From Flagellimonas nanhaiensis (GTDB lineage: Bacteria; Bacteroidota; Bacteroidia; Flavobacteriales; Flavobacteriaceae), in contig NZ_QTJX01000001.1 in NCBI RefSeq assembly GCF_003382275.1, forward strand, positions 1,550,001 through 1,614,000: 64,000 bases of DNA, read 5' to 3'. Positions 53,126 through 62,535 of the stretch are shown here, piece after piece. The notes below the pieces were generated by a model, which was given only the letters and a program-made list of their open reading frames with translations, was not told the origin of the DNA and did not search any database. The first letter of the stretch is position 1. Every line of letters begins with the position of its first letter. Made by a program: the position numbers and the translations under genes.

Positions 53126-54244
53126 ATGAAGTTTATTGTATCCAGTACATATCTATTGAAAAACCTGCAGGTTTTGGGAGGAGTTATCAACAACAGCAAT
53201 ACTTTGCCCATCCTCGATAATTTTTTGTTCGACCTAAAAAAGAATCAGCTCACTGTGTCAGCTTCCGATTTGGAGACCACCATGAGTTCTGTTTTGGAAG
53301 TAGATTCCGATGCGGAGGGAACCATTGCAGTTCCTGCCCGTCTGTTGCTGGACACCTTAAAGACTTTTCCTGAGCAACCCCTAACTTTTGTGGTAGAGGA
53401 CAACAATACCGTGGAAATTAGCTCCAATCATGGAAAGTATGCTTTGGCCTATGCGGATGGTGCTGAATTTCCAAAAGCTGTGGAGGTTAGCAACCCTAGC
53501 TCTACAGTCCTTTTAGGTGATATTTTGGCAACGGCCATCAACAAAACCATCTTTGCTGCAGGTAATGATGACCTTCGCCCTGTAATGAGTGGGGTCTTTT
53601 TTCAGTTTTCGCCCGAAAATTTGACTTTTGTGGCCACAGATGCACACAAATTGGTGAAGTATCAGCGACAGGATGTTACAGCATCACAGGTGGCAGAATT
53701 CATCATGCCCAAAAAGCCATTGAATCTTTTGAAAGGAATTTTGGCCGGGTCGGAATCAGAAGTTACCATTGAGTACAATGACAGCAATGCCAAGTTCATT
53801 TTTGACAATTCTGAACTCATCTGTAGATTGATTGACGGTAAATACCCCAATTACGAAGCAGTAATCCCTAAAGAAAATCCAAATAAGCTGACCATCGCAA
53901 GAAATCAATTGTTGAGCTCGGTTAGAAGGGTTTCCATATTTTCCAACAAGACCACCCATCAAATCAGATTAAAAATTGCAGGTGCCGAGTTGAACATCTC
54001 TGCCGAAGATGTGGATTACAGCAACAAGGCAGAAGAACGACTATCCTGTTCCTACCAAGGAGATGATATGCAAATAGGGTTTAACTCCCGTTTCTTGGTA
54101 GAAATGCTCAACAATTTATCTTCGGATGATGTTTCACTGGAAATGAGCTTACCAAACAGGGCCGGTATCCTTACTCCAATTGATGGATTGGATGAAGGGG
54201 AGCATGTAACTATGCTCGTTATGCCTGTAATGCTGAACGGTTAA
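53126..54244 (+). CDS. dnaN: DNA polymerase III beta subunit (sliding clamp)
   Basis: The 372-residue protein has three clamp domains, opening MKFIVSSTYLLKNLQVLGGV, with GTIAVPARLLLDTLKTFPEQ and EFIMPKKPLNLLKGILAGSE. The hydrophobic cleft-forming end MLVMPVMLNG is the usual C-terminal partner-binding edge. It is the processivity clamp for replication. The ATG at 53126 is preferred over the TTG at 53123. It follows gldG by 119 bases. Confidence 0.96.
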   Translation: MKFIVSSTYLLKNLQVLGGVINNSNTLPILDNFLFDLKKNQLTVSASDLETTMSSVLEVDSDAEGTIAVPARLLLDTLKTFPEQPLTFVVEDNNTVEISSNHGKYALAYADGAEFPKAVEVSNPSSTVLLGDILATAINKTIFAAGNDDLRPVMSGVFFQFSPENLTFVATDAHKLVKYQRQDVTASQVAEFIMPKKPLNLLKGILAGSESEVTIEYNDSNAKFIFDNSELICRLIDGKYPNYEAVIPKENPNKLTIARNQLLSSVRRVSIFSNKTTHQIRLKIAGAELNISAEDVDYSNKAEERLSCSYQGDDMQIGFNSRFLVEMLNNLSSDDVSLEMSLPNRAGILTPIDGLDEGEHVTMLVMPVMLNG

Positions 54245-54400
54245 GGTCTTTCTTACAAAATTCTTCGTGACATTTCCTAGCTAGTCCAATACCTTGACCT
54301 TATGTCGAGTATTATCAACGTTGGTCGTTGTAAAATGACTCTAGCGTCAACTTTGCATATTTTTAACAACTAGATTATTTCAAACCTTAAACACTTGGAC

Positions 54401-55471
54401 ATGAAGAAATTAACACTGACTCTTTTTGCTGCAATGGTTGCGGTTTTTTATTCCTGCGAAGTTGAACCTGCAGGAACGGATAACTTGGACAGTATTGATG
54501 GCAAAGGAAAGTTAAAAGAAAAAGTAGTGGAAGAAGAGATTTGTGAAATCTCCTTGTTCCCAGATCTTCCAGCAGTGGTCAATGCCTGTACTACTGCAAA
54601 AGGGGTAGACGCCAACGATGCTTATTTTGACCTAACCATTAGTGATACCAGTCTAGCTGGTGATTACAGTGCATGGTGCGTTGACCAAGATGCATCTTTA
54701 GAGGCTGGAGAATGTTTTGAAGCAGAAATATATTCAAGTTATGAAGAACTTCCTATTGGTGCTTTTGAAAAACCAGAAAATTTTGATTTGGTCAACTGGT
54801 TGTTTAATCAGAATATCATTGGTCAGGCTAGCTCAGGAGGAGACCCCTATACTTTTGGAGATTTCCAAAGAGCAATTTGGTACTTAATCGATGACAGTAA
54901 CTGCGTCCAGTGTCTATATCTTGGTGATTGGGATGATGACAGGGCTCTTGAACTTGTTGATTTGGCACTAGCCAATGGAGAAGGTTATGAACCAGGTGAA
55001 GGAGACAAACTGGCTGTAATATTGATTCCAACAAATGGAAGACAAAGTTTGTTTATACCATATACTCTTGAATGCCCTTCGAGTGGTGGTTGTGAAACTG
55101 CCTATGCAAGAGGAAATGATGGGAACAATTGTTTTATGGACAATGGTTTCAGTAAATGGGGATGGTCAATCGGCCCTCTTTCAGAAGGAACGGATGAATC
55201 CTACGAAATTTACGCAGCTGCGGGACAATGTGATATCAATAAAGGTGAATTGGTAGGAACTGTAGAAGTAGAATATGCTGATGGCTCTGTAACAGTTACC
55301 TACAACATTGATAGCTCTTATACGGTCTCTGAGACCCATACGTATGCTGGTAATGACATGTTCCCATTAGGTAAAAACGGAAAACCTACCGTTGCGCCAG
55401 GTCAATTTACAATTGAAGAAGGTCTATCTGGTGATATTTATGTGATTGCGCATGCAGTGGTGTGCGACTAG
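54401..55471 (+). CDS. Lipoprotein with a possible internal thioester-type domain
   Basis: The 356-residue protein starts MKKLTLTLFAAMVAVFYSC, with a lipobox at C19. Residues 70-170 carry YSAWCVDQDASLEAGECF (C93) and, after a GG-rich segment, FQRAIWYLIDD (Q156). The pair of a cysteine in a WCVD-type motif and a glutamine in a Q-x-A-I-W motif recalls the Cys-Gln thioester domain of Gram-positive adhesins. The C-terminal half (245-356) is beta-rich. I do not recognise a named family, and the thioester idea is based on motifs only. The gene stands alone between dnaN and DUF4870. The start at ATG 54401 is preferred over TTG. Confidence 0.6.
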   Translation: MKKLTLTLFAAMVAVFYSCEVEPAGTDNLDSIDGKGKLKEKVVEEEICEISLFPDLPAVVNACTTAKGVDANDAYFDLTISDTSLAGDYSAWCVDQDASLEAGECFEAEIYSSYEELPIGAFEKPENFDLVNWLFNQNIIGQASSGGDPYTFGDFQRAIWYLIDDSNCVQCLYLGDWDDDRALELVDLALANGEGYEPGEGDKLAVILIPTNGRQSLFIPYTLECPSSGGCETAYARGNDGNNCFMDNGFSKWGWSIGPLSEGTDESYEIYAAAGQCDINKGELVGTVEVEYADGSVTVTYNIDSSYTVSETHTYAGNDMFPLGKNGKPTVAPGQFTIEEGLSGDIYVIAHAVVCD

Positions 55472-55496
55472 TCTTCACAAATAGATTAGATTTAAA

Positions 55497-55526
55497 AAGC
55501 TAGAGCTAAAGCTCTAGCTTTTTTTA
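55497..55526. terminator. Bidirectional rho-independent terminator
   Basis: AAGCTAGAGC (55497-55506), loop TAAA, GCTCTAGCTT (55511-55520) form a perfect ten-pair stem followed by T-run on the plus strand and a T-rich stretch on the minus strand. It lies between convergent genes and serves both. Confidence 0.9.
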
Positions 55527-55883
55527 TACAAAAGGTATGGTCAAAAAATTTGATGGAGATTCCCCGTTGGCTGCTTTTACCGCATTTACAATAGGTAAAA
55601 CAAATCCCAATATTCCAACACCAATTAATCCTAAAATTCCAAGTCCGAACAACAAGATTGCCGGAATGCTTATAATAATATAAAGCAATAGACTCAACTG
55701 AAAATTGACAATTGCCTTTCCATGTTCATCCATTCCCTCTACATTTCTTCTCGAGGTTAACCAAATGATCAGGGGTACAATAAATCCCCCAAAACCAGTT
55801 ACATAATGTAACAGTTGAGTTAAATGTGTAACGGACAACAATGTATTGTCCTTTCTAATTGCATTTCCATTGATGACTTCCAT
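55524..55883 (-). CDS. DUF4870 membrane protein
   Basis: The 119-residue protein has the DUF4870 (Tic20-like) pattern: LSVTHLTQLLHYVTGFGGFI, VPLIIWLTSRRNVEGMDEHG, KAIVNFQLSLLLYIIISIPA and a further glycine-rich helix pair. It has four membrane helices. The family is of unknown function. It is a single-gene unit ended by the terminator at 55497-55526. Confidence 0.92.
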   Translation of the reverse strand: MEVINGNAIRKDNTLLSVTHLTQLLHYVTGFGGFIVPLIIWLTSRRNVEGMDEHGKAIVNFQLSLLLYIIISIPAILLFGLGILGLIGVGILGFVLPIVNAVKAANGESPSNFLTIPFV

Positions 55884-56055
55884 TTTTGATTGATTTAATA
55901 TTCAATCTATAAGTGCACATTTTCTAGAATATGTTACATTTTTAAATTAAACTTATCAATTAAGAAGGGGCATCATCTAATAGTGGGAAAACCGTATGTC
56001 TTTTAAACTAGCCAAATCCTAGCAAATGATAAAGAAATGGACCAAACTTTTTCAA

Positions 56056-57183
56056 CTATATTCTACCAAATCTTTTCAAAAGCAGGTTCTTATTTCTCCA
56101 GAAGAATTTGTATATCATGGGTAGAGGGTCCTTCAATGCATATTTAAGAGGGGTGTTGTTCCAAATAAATCCCATTTTAAAAATCATGAACGGGTTTTCG
56201 ACTACGGAACTTACCAAACCTTTAAGGTTCAAATATTTTATAGTTTTAAATTCTCCTACTTCTACATTTTGATTTAAATGTTGCGCAATTGAGAGATATG
56301 GGAAATTTATTCCTGCCGACAATGATCCCATTAACGATCGCCAATATCGTGCATTTATTTCCAAAACTTTAAAAGTATCATCGCTATTGTCGTAGCGTAT
56401 ATCAACGCAAGCAACACCTGACCAATTCAATGATTTCATAAGGTCCTCTGTCAGCCCAAGTATTTCTTGCTTATCCTGAAAAATATACCCGGTTTGTGCT
56501 GAAAATCGATTTCTGCCCCATAATATTCCCCTTTGAATAGTGTAATAAAGAATCTTCCCTTCCTTGCACAAGACATTGCAACAATAATCACTCCCCATAA
56601 TAAATTCTTGTGACAAATATTTTACTTCATCTTGGGCATTTTTTGAAATGAAAAACTCCCAATCAGTATAATTTGCTATCAGTTCAACACCTCTACCGCC
56701 ACCTGTATCTGTGACCGGTTTGACAATAAAGGGATAATCCATTTTGTCATTCACATTTTCAAAACAAATCAATTTTGTTTTTGGGTACGGTATTCCATTT
56801 TTTTCCATATGGAGTGCCAATCTCCATTTGTCTACTGCGATATCGTAATTCTTCAAATCAACCCATGAAATCAGCTTTTCTGGAAAATCAAGTAGATCTT
56901 TGTACTCTATAAGCTTTCTGATTCCTGTCTCAAAAACTGGCAGTATTATATCTATGGAATGGCGTTCAACTTCTTGATTAATGTTCTCAATCCATTTCCT
57001 AGGTTCCAATTCTAAAGGATAATATGAGTAGTTGTGAACATGTCTAGAATAACGCATGGCAATATCGGGTTTTTCCGACATCACATAAATCTTCAATTGT
57101 GGAATGTTGGATAAACTATTAACCACAAATATCAACATGTGACTCTCACCATCAGGAATAAGTACAGAAATTGTTTGCCTCAC
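56056..57183 (-). CDS. ATP-grasp family ligase, likely for surface glycan or peptide synthesis
   Basis: The 375-residue protein has a carbamoyl-phosphate-synthase-like ATP-grasp: IVKPVTDTGGGRGVELIANY (ATP-binding loop), SQEFIMGSDYCCNVLCKEGK, and metal-binding DIRYDNSDDTFKVLEINARY. The N-terminal part is a Rossmann-like pre-grasp (SVLIPDGESHMLIFVVNSLS). ATP-grasp ligases join a carboxylate to an amine or thiol. The start is GTG at 57181-57183. It is paired with a CapK/PaaK-type adenylating protein, 36 bases upstream. Confidence 0.82.
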   Translation of the reverse strand: MRQTISVLIPDGESHMLIFVVNSLSNIPQLKIYVMSEKPDIAMRYSRHVHNYSYYPLELEPRKWIENINQEVERHSIDIILPVFETGIRKLIEYKDLLDFPEKLISWVDLKNYDIAVDKWRLALHMEKNGIPYPKTKLICFENVNDKMDYPFIVKPVTDTGGGRGVELIANYTDWEFFISKNAQDEVKYLSQEFIMGSDYCCNVLCKEGKILYYTIQRGILWGRNRFSAQTGYIFQDKQEILGLTEDLMKSLNWSGVACVDIRYDNSDDTFKVLEINARYWRSLMGSLSAGINFPYLSIAQHLNQNVEVGEFKTIKYLNLKGLVSSVVENPFMIFKMGFIWNNTPLKYALKDPLPMIYKFFWRNKNLLLKRFGRI

Positions 57184-57219
57184 TCTTTTAAACAGATTTT
57201 CTAACCTACAATATGTAAA

Positions 57220-58503
57220 TTACTTAAAGACCATCCTATTTATAACTTTTCTCCGTTTTCCGGAAGATAATGGTGGTATTTCCATAACATATTCTACTTT
57301 GATGTTTGCATCCTGCCCAAAATCTTCCTTAACAGACTTTATCAATTCTTCTTCGCGGTCAAATTTGACTTTGGCATTCAATCTGATGGTATAATCCTTT
57401 TTCCCTGTTTGAATAAATTGATATTGATTCAATAAATCATAGTAGGCCAGGAATTTTGTATAAACCACATGAGAAGAAAGTATATTACCACTTGTGTCAA
57501 AGACCATATCCATTTTACGCCCCTCAACAACTTTTAAGAATTGCTGTCCCCGCTCATCAAAAATGCCCACATCCCCAGTGTCGTAACGAATTAACGGCAT
57601 GGAATAATTGTAAAGGTCTGTAATCACAAGTCTTCCCATGGAGCCTTTTTTAGCGGGAATATCCTCTTGCATATCCAAAATCTCAATAAAATAACTAGCC
57701 CAATTCAATTCAAAAGCTGTTCCTGAGGTATTTGTCTGATGGCCTATAATCCCAATTTCCTCATTGGAATAGCGGGAGTATATGGGAGATCCAAAATGCC
57801 TCTCCACAGCATCACGGGTGTAATCGCTCAAATATTCAGAATTGGCAATAATTCCTTTGATATTCTTGAACTTGGCAGTTTGTTTCTTTTCATCCAAGTA
57901 TTTGCAAATGGTTTCCAATGCAGATGCAAACCCAAGAATATTTATTTCTTGGTTGGTATTTTTTATCAATTCCAGCATTTCGTCAATCCGCTCATCGGTC
58001 AATTTTGAAATATCAAATTGAATACTGTTCTGTAAAAAATTTCTCAATCTGGAACGCTGGTTATGTTTTCGCCACACCTCTAGTTCAAAAAATTTGTTCC
58101 CAATTCTATATCCAGTTTTTTCCATGAAATAAAGAACATCTGCCGTATTTCTATTTCTTTTACGTTGATCATGAAAAAGTATAAATGGTACTCCTGTAGA
58201 GCCACTGGTAGCCACTTTAAACAAGTTTTCCGTATCAAATTTTGCAGATTTGAAGGAGTCAAAGTCATCCTGAATCCTTTTTTTATCGATTACAGGAAAA
58301 TCAGCAAACTTTGAAGGACTGATTTCTTTATAAAAAGGAACCGTTTTATTGGCATGGGACAAGAGTTCTGAAAGTGCTTTTTGCCTTATTGAACTAGCTA
58401 AGTCGCCAAAGGGGTCTTTAAGGATAGCTCCTAGTTCTTTGTAATGTTTGCGAACAGGTTGTCCTCTAAAAAAATCAACTAGCCAAAAGATTTGCTCTCT
58501 CAT
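57220..58503 (-). CDS. Phenylacetate-CoA ligase/CapK-like adenylate-forming protein
   Basis: The 427-residue protein belongs to the PaaK/CapK type of the ANL superfamily. It has the phosphate-binding loop FKVATSGSTGVPFILFHDQR, a SNEEIGIIGHQ-like motif in place of the usual Y-x-TE, and MPLIRYDTGDVGIFDERGQQ. CapK-like members work in capsule or polysaccharide synthesis, with carboxylate activation inferred. With the ATP-grasp gene it makes a two-gene unit, divergent from mnmE. Confidence 0.84.
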   Translation of the reverse strand: MREQIFWLVDFFRGQPVRKHYKELGAILKDPFGDLASSIRQKALSELLSHANKTVPFYKEISPSKFADFPVIDKKRIQDDFDSFKSAKFDTENLFKVATSGSTGVPFILFHDQRKRNRNTADVLYFMEKTGYRIGNKFFELEVWRKHNQRSRLRNFLQNSIQFDISKLTDERIDEMLELIKNTNQEINILGFASALETICKYLDEKKQTAKFKNIKGIIANSEYLSDYTRDAVERHFGSPIYSRYSNEEIGIIGHQTNTSGTAFELNWASYFIEILDMQEDIPAKKGSMGRLVITDLYNYSMPLIRYDTGDVGIFDERGQQFLKVVEGRKMDMVFDTSGNILSSHVVYTKFLAYYDLLNQYQFIQTGKKDYTIRLNAKVKFDREEELIKSVKEDFGQDANIKVEYVMEIPPLSSGKRRKVINRMVFK

Positions 58504-58672
58504 CTATAAAATCTCTTATGTTTTACAACGTCTGATACCTTTTTAAATTACATGAAAAAAAGCAAAATCAACTACATATTTAGCACATAGGTCAGAAAGA
58601 ATTACTTCATCTTGTTAGGATACCTTTCTGTGTAGATAGTTTACCCAATTTTATCGCCAAGTGTCTAATTTG

Positions 58673-58680
58673 TATTTTTG
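58673..58680 (+). promoter_or_regulatory. Consensus -7 element three bases before the mnmE start
   Basis: TATTTTTG (58673-58680) matches the Bacteroidota -7 consensus TAnnTTTG. It ends three bases before the mnmE ATG at 58684, which would place the transcription start at or next to the ATG. A clear -33 TTG is not seen. Confidence 0.35.
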
Positions 58681-58683
58681 ACC

Positions 58684-60054
58684 ATGAGCTATTCAGAAGC
58701 TATCGTGGCAATGGCAACTCCTCCAGGAACTGGAGCAATTGCAGTAATCAGAATATCGGGTGATGGTGCTATTGCTATTGCAGACGATATATTCCAATCG
58801 ATTAAATCAAAAAAATTAGTTGGTCAAAGAACCCATACCATACACCTGGGGCATATTGTGGACAATGGAAAGACGCTGGACCAAGTATTGGTATCCATCT
58901 TTAAAGGGCCAAACTCTTATACCGGGGAGGATGTTGTGGAGATTTCGTGCCATGGCTCTCCCTTTATACAACAACAAATCATTCAACTTTTGTTGAGAAG
59001 AGGCTGCCGGACGGCGACTGCTGGAGAATTTACGCTGCGAGCCTTTTTAAATGGAAAAATGGACCTCAGCCAGGCAGAAGCTGTAGCGGATCTAATTGCA
59101 AGTGACAGTGAGGCAGCTCATGAAATAGCCATTCAACAAATGAGGGGTGGTTTTAGCAATGAAATTCAAAAACTAAGGGAAGAGCTTCTAAATTTTGCCT
59201 CCCTGATTGAACTGGAACTCGATTTTTCACAAGAAGATGTGGAATTTGCAGATCGTAGTCATTTCAAAAATCTTTTGGACAAAATCAGTGAAGTTCTCAA
59301 GAAATTGATAGATTCCTTTGCCTTGGGCAATGTTATCAAACAAGGTATTCCAGTGGCCATTGTAGGTCAGCCAAACGTAGGAAAATCCACGTTGTTAAAT
59401 ACTTTACTCAACGAGGAGCGGGCAATTGTGAGCAATATTGCCGGAACTACCAGAGATACCGTTGAGGATCAGATTAGTCTAAATGGCATCAATTTTAGGT
59501 TCATAGATACCGCAGGCATTAGGGAAACCCAAGACATGGTTGAGAAAATTGGAATTGAGCGCACTTTTGACAAGATTGAAGAAGCGCGTCTTATTCTCTT
59601 CCTTTTTGATAATCCGGATTTTGATAGGGCGGAATTGGAACGTATAGAGAAAAAATATCCGAACAAGGAAGTGCTGCCTGTCTGTAATAAATTAGACCTT
59701 TTGGATGACAGACAAAAAGAGTTGCTCAAAGATGAATTCCCCCATGTCCTATTCCTCTCTGCCAAACACAGGAAAGGGATTGACGAATTGGAAAAAAAAC
59801 TATTGAGCCTAGTTGATTCTGGAGCTTTGAGCGGAGATCAAACCATTATTTCCAACAGCAGGCATTATGATGCACTACTAAAAGCACTGGAAGAAATCCA
59901 AAAAGTAAAGGAAGGACTGGAAATGGACCTTCCGAGCGATCTTATGGCCATAGATATCAGGCAGGCTTTATACCATCTTGGTGAAATTACAGGTCAGGTT
60001 ACCACAGACGATCTCCTGGGTAACATTTTTTCGAATTTCTGCATCGGAAAGTAA
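58684..60054 (+). CDS. mnmE: tRNA-modification GTPase MnmE (TrmE)
   Basis: The 456-residue protein opens MSYSEAIVAMATPPGTGAIA. It has the N-terminal tetrahydrofolate-binding domain, a helical domain, a G domain (GQPNVGKSTLLN, DTAGIRET, CNKLD, SAK) and the terminal FCIGK, which includes the conserved cysteine. With MnmG it modifies the wobble uridine of several tRNAs. The ATG at 58684 is preferred over TTG at 58678. Confidence 0.96.
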   Translation: MSYSEAIVAMATPPGTGAIAVIRISGDGAIAIADDIFQSIKSKKLVGQRTHTIHLGHIVDNGKTLDQVLVSIFKGPNSYTGEDVVEISCHGSPFIQQQIIQLLLRRGCRTATAGEFTLRAFLNGKMDLSQAEAVADLIASDSEAAHEIAIQQMRGGFSNEIQKLREELLNFASLIELELDFSQEDVEFADRSHFKNLLDKISEVLKKLIDSFALGNVIKQGIPVAIVGQPNVGKSTLLNTLLNEERAIVSNIAGTTRDTVEDQISLNGINFRFIDTAGIRETQDMVEKIGIERTFDKIEEARLILFLFDNPDFDRAELERIEKKYPNKEVLPVCNKLDLLDDRQKELLKDEFPHVLFLSAKHRKGIDELEKKLLSLVDSGALSGDQTIISNSRHYDALLKALEEIQKVKEGLEMDLPSDLMAIDIRQALYHLGEITGQVTTDDLLGNIFSNFCIGK

Positions 60055-60276
60055 CCATTGTAAAACAAACAATTGGCACCTTTGCAAATAATCATTCAGT
60101 ATCTACGAATATTTCTTTTGAACGGACAGATATATATTCATGTCATTTAATCATCAAGAATATCTCAGTTTTATTTCTTGAAGGATTTTAAAAACTCGTA
60201 TTTTGGTTGGGACTAAACCTTGCATTTCAGGTAAAATGCGTGTTCAATTAGTATTAAACAATATGCAATTCTTACT

Positions 60277-62535
60277 ATGTATTTCTTGACCGTATTCACT
60301 AGAAACAAGACTTTGGGAAGTACATTGAAATTTAGCGGCCTTAATGTTTTTCAATGTTTTCTTCTTCCAGTCTTTTTCTTAATTGCAGTTTCTACGGAGG
60401 CACAGAAAAGCACAGTTGACAGCCTAACAATTGAATTAGGGCTTCATCAAAAAAAGGATACAATAAGGGTGAATCTATTGAATGAATTGGCTTTTTCCTA
60501 TTTCAACAATGATATAGGTAAATCTCTCGAACACTTGGATAAAGCAGAAGAGATAGCAGAAAATATCCAATTTAAAAAAGGGAGGGCTAGAAGTATTTAT
60601 ATAAGGGGGCTAATTGAATCCTCGAAATCAAATAATAAGCAAGCAATACGTTTATTTAAAAAGTCTCTTTTACTGTATAATACAGAGCATTACGAAAAAG
60701 GTGTTTCTGATTGCTTTGCAAAGATTGGAATGGCGTATTATTATGATTATCAATATAATAAATCCATTGAAAACTATAAGAATTCAATAGAAATTCTAAA
60801 TAATATTGGACAATCGAAAGCTACGGCAGTAAGTTTAAAATTTATCGGGTTCTGTTATTTGGATATGGGCGAATATAAAAAGGCCTTGGAGTACTTCAAC
60901 AAAGCAATGGATATCAATCTGGCGAACAATGATAAATTAGAGATGGCCAGTTGTTTAAATAATATGGGGACCAGCTATCTACATAAGGGAAACTATCCAC
61001 TTGCCTTAGAACATTACAACCAATCCTTGATCAATTATAAAATACTGAAAGATACTGCGGGTATTTCATCTGTTCTCAACAATTTAGGTCTTGTTTATAA
61101 AAAGAATAAAAAATTCGATGAGGCGATTGCAAGTTACAAAGAGTCGCTAAAATTAAAGTTTAAGAAGAACAAGATAAATAGTAAGAACAAAGGGATCTCA
61201 TTGAATAATATTGGAGTCGCATACCGACAAAAAAAGGATTATAAGAATGCACTTATCTATTTGACCGAAGCGTTGGAAATGAGCACTTCAATAAACGATC
61301 AAGATAATATCGGGAGGTGTCTGCTCAGTATGGGTGATGTATATTTAGAATTAAAGGATTACAATATTGCTCTTCAGAAATTCTTAAAAGCCAAAGAAAT
61401 CAATATTGAATTGGAAAGCCAATTGGGACTATGTCATTCCTATTTAGGATTAGCAAAAGTCTATTTAAATCAAAAAAAAATTGATTTAGCCCTTATCAAC
61501 GCAATAAAATGTAAAGAGATTTCAAACAATATCGGGGCAATTGATTACCAAAGGGATACTTATAATTTACTTTCAACTATATATGAGAACTTAGGTGATT
61601 TCAAAAAGGCATTTGAAAGTCATCAACAATTTAAGATTTTAAACGACAGCCTTTTTAATAAAGAAAATGTTGAAAAAATTGCCCAATTAGAATATGAATA
61701 CAAATACAAACAGGCTTTGGACTCTGCTAGTATTCGTGAATTAAGATTAACCAAAACTGTACTGACCACATCTAAAGATTTGGCCAAATCAAAGCAAAAC
61801 TACCTTTGGGCAGTTATAGGTATTTTAACGGTATCCATACTATTGAGCTCCTTGGTATTTTACCAAAAGTTTACAACTATTAAGGTCAAGAATCAAAATA
61901 TCCTAACCGAGCAAAAGCTATTACGCTCCCAAATGACCCCCCATTTCATTTTTAATTCCCTTTCCGTATTACAAGGAATGATTTTGAACAAGGAAGAGAA
62001 AAAGTCAGTGACTTATCTGTCAAAATTCTCAAAACTATTGCGTATTGTACTGGAAAACTCGAGGGATAAATTGGTTCCGCTCATTCAGGAGCTTGATGCC
62101 ATTGACAACTACATGATGTTGCAAAACATGGATGCTGACCCACCTTACAATTACAGCTTGGTGGTAGATGAAAGTATAGATATTAACCAGCTTCTAATAC
62201 CCCCTATGCTGATTCAGCCTTTTATTGAAAATGCCATTGAGCATGCCTTTAGGACCCAACAAGACAATAGGGAACTAGAAGTTTATCTAACCCTTATTGA
62301 CGAAAGATTGAGCTGTTCCATTGCTGATAATGGTATTGGGATTGATGCCATTTCAAAAAAATCAAATACCAACAAAAAGTCTTTAGCCACAACAATTACC
62401 GCTGAAAGACTACAACTTTTGGCAAAAGATTTCAATGTGCCTGGAGGCATATCCATTGAGGACAGAAAAAAGTATAATGCACAAGGAACACAAGTCACAC
62501 TGATTATTCCTTATAAAGTTATCGAGAATACATGA
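60277..62535 (+). CDS. TPR-containing LytS-type sensor histidine kinase
   Basis: The 752-residue protein has a signal or membrane segment (VFQCFLLPVFFLIAVSTEAQ), about ten tetratricopeptide repeats (for example MGEYKKALEYFNKAMDINLA and KGNYPLALEHYNQSLINYKI), a membrane helix (YLWAVIGILTVSILLSSLVF) and a His_kinase/HATPase region with the H in RSQMTPHFIFNSLSVLQGMI, then PPMLIQPFIENAIEHAF and the N/G boxes. It phosphorylates the LytTR regulator overlapped with its stop codon. The periplasmic TPR region is the probable sensor. Confidence 0.92.
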   Translation: MYFLTVFTRNKTLGSTLKFSGLNVFQCFLLPVFFLIAVSTEAQKSTVDSLTIELGLHQKKDTIRVNLLNELAFSYFNNDIGKSLEHLDKAEEIAENIQFKKGRARSIYIRGLIESSKSNNKQAIRLFKKSLLLYNTEHYEKGVSDCFAKIGMAYYYDYQYNKSIENYKNSIEILNNIGQSKATAVSLKFIGFCYLDMGEYKKALEYFNKAMDINLANNDKLEMASCLNNMGTSYLHKGNYPLALEHYNQSLINYKILKDTAGISSVLNNLGLVYKKNKKFDEAIASYKESLKLKFKKNKINSKNKGISLNNIGVAYRQKKDYKNALIYLTEALEMSTSINDQDNIGRCLLSMGDVYLELKDYNIALQKFLKAKEINIELESQLGLCHSYLGLAKVYLNQKKIDLALINAIKCKEISNNIGAIDYQRDTYNLLSTIYENLGDFKKAFESHQQFKILNDSLFNKENVEKIAQLEYEYKYKQALDSASIRELRLTKTVLTTSKDLAKSKQNYLWAVIGILTVSILLSSLVFYQKFTTIKVKNQNILTEQKLLRSQMTPHFIFNSLSVLQGMILNKEEKKSVTYLSKFSKLLRIVLENSRDKLVPLIQELDAIDNYMMLQNMDADPPYNYSLVVDESIDINQLLIPPMLIQPFIENAIEHAFRTQQDNRELEVYLTLIDERLSCSIADNGIGIDAISKKSNTNKKSLATTITAERLQLLAKDFNVPGGISIEDRKKYNAQGTQVTLIIPYKVIENT

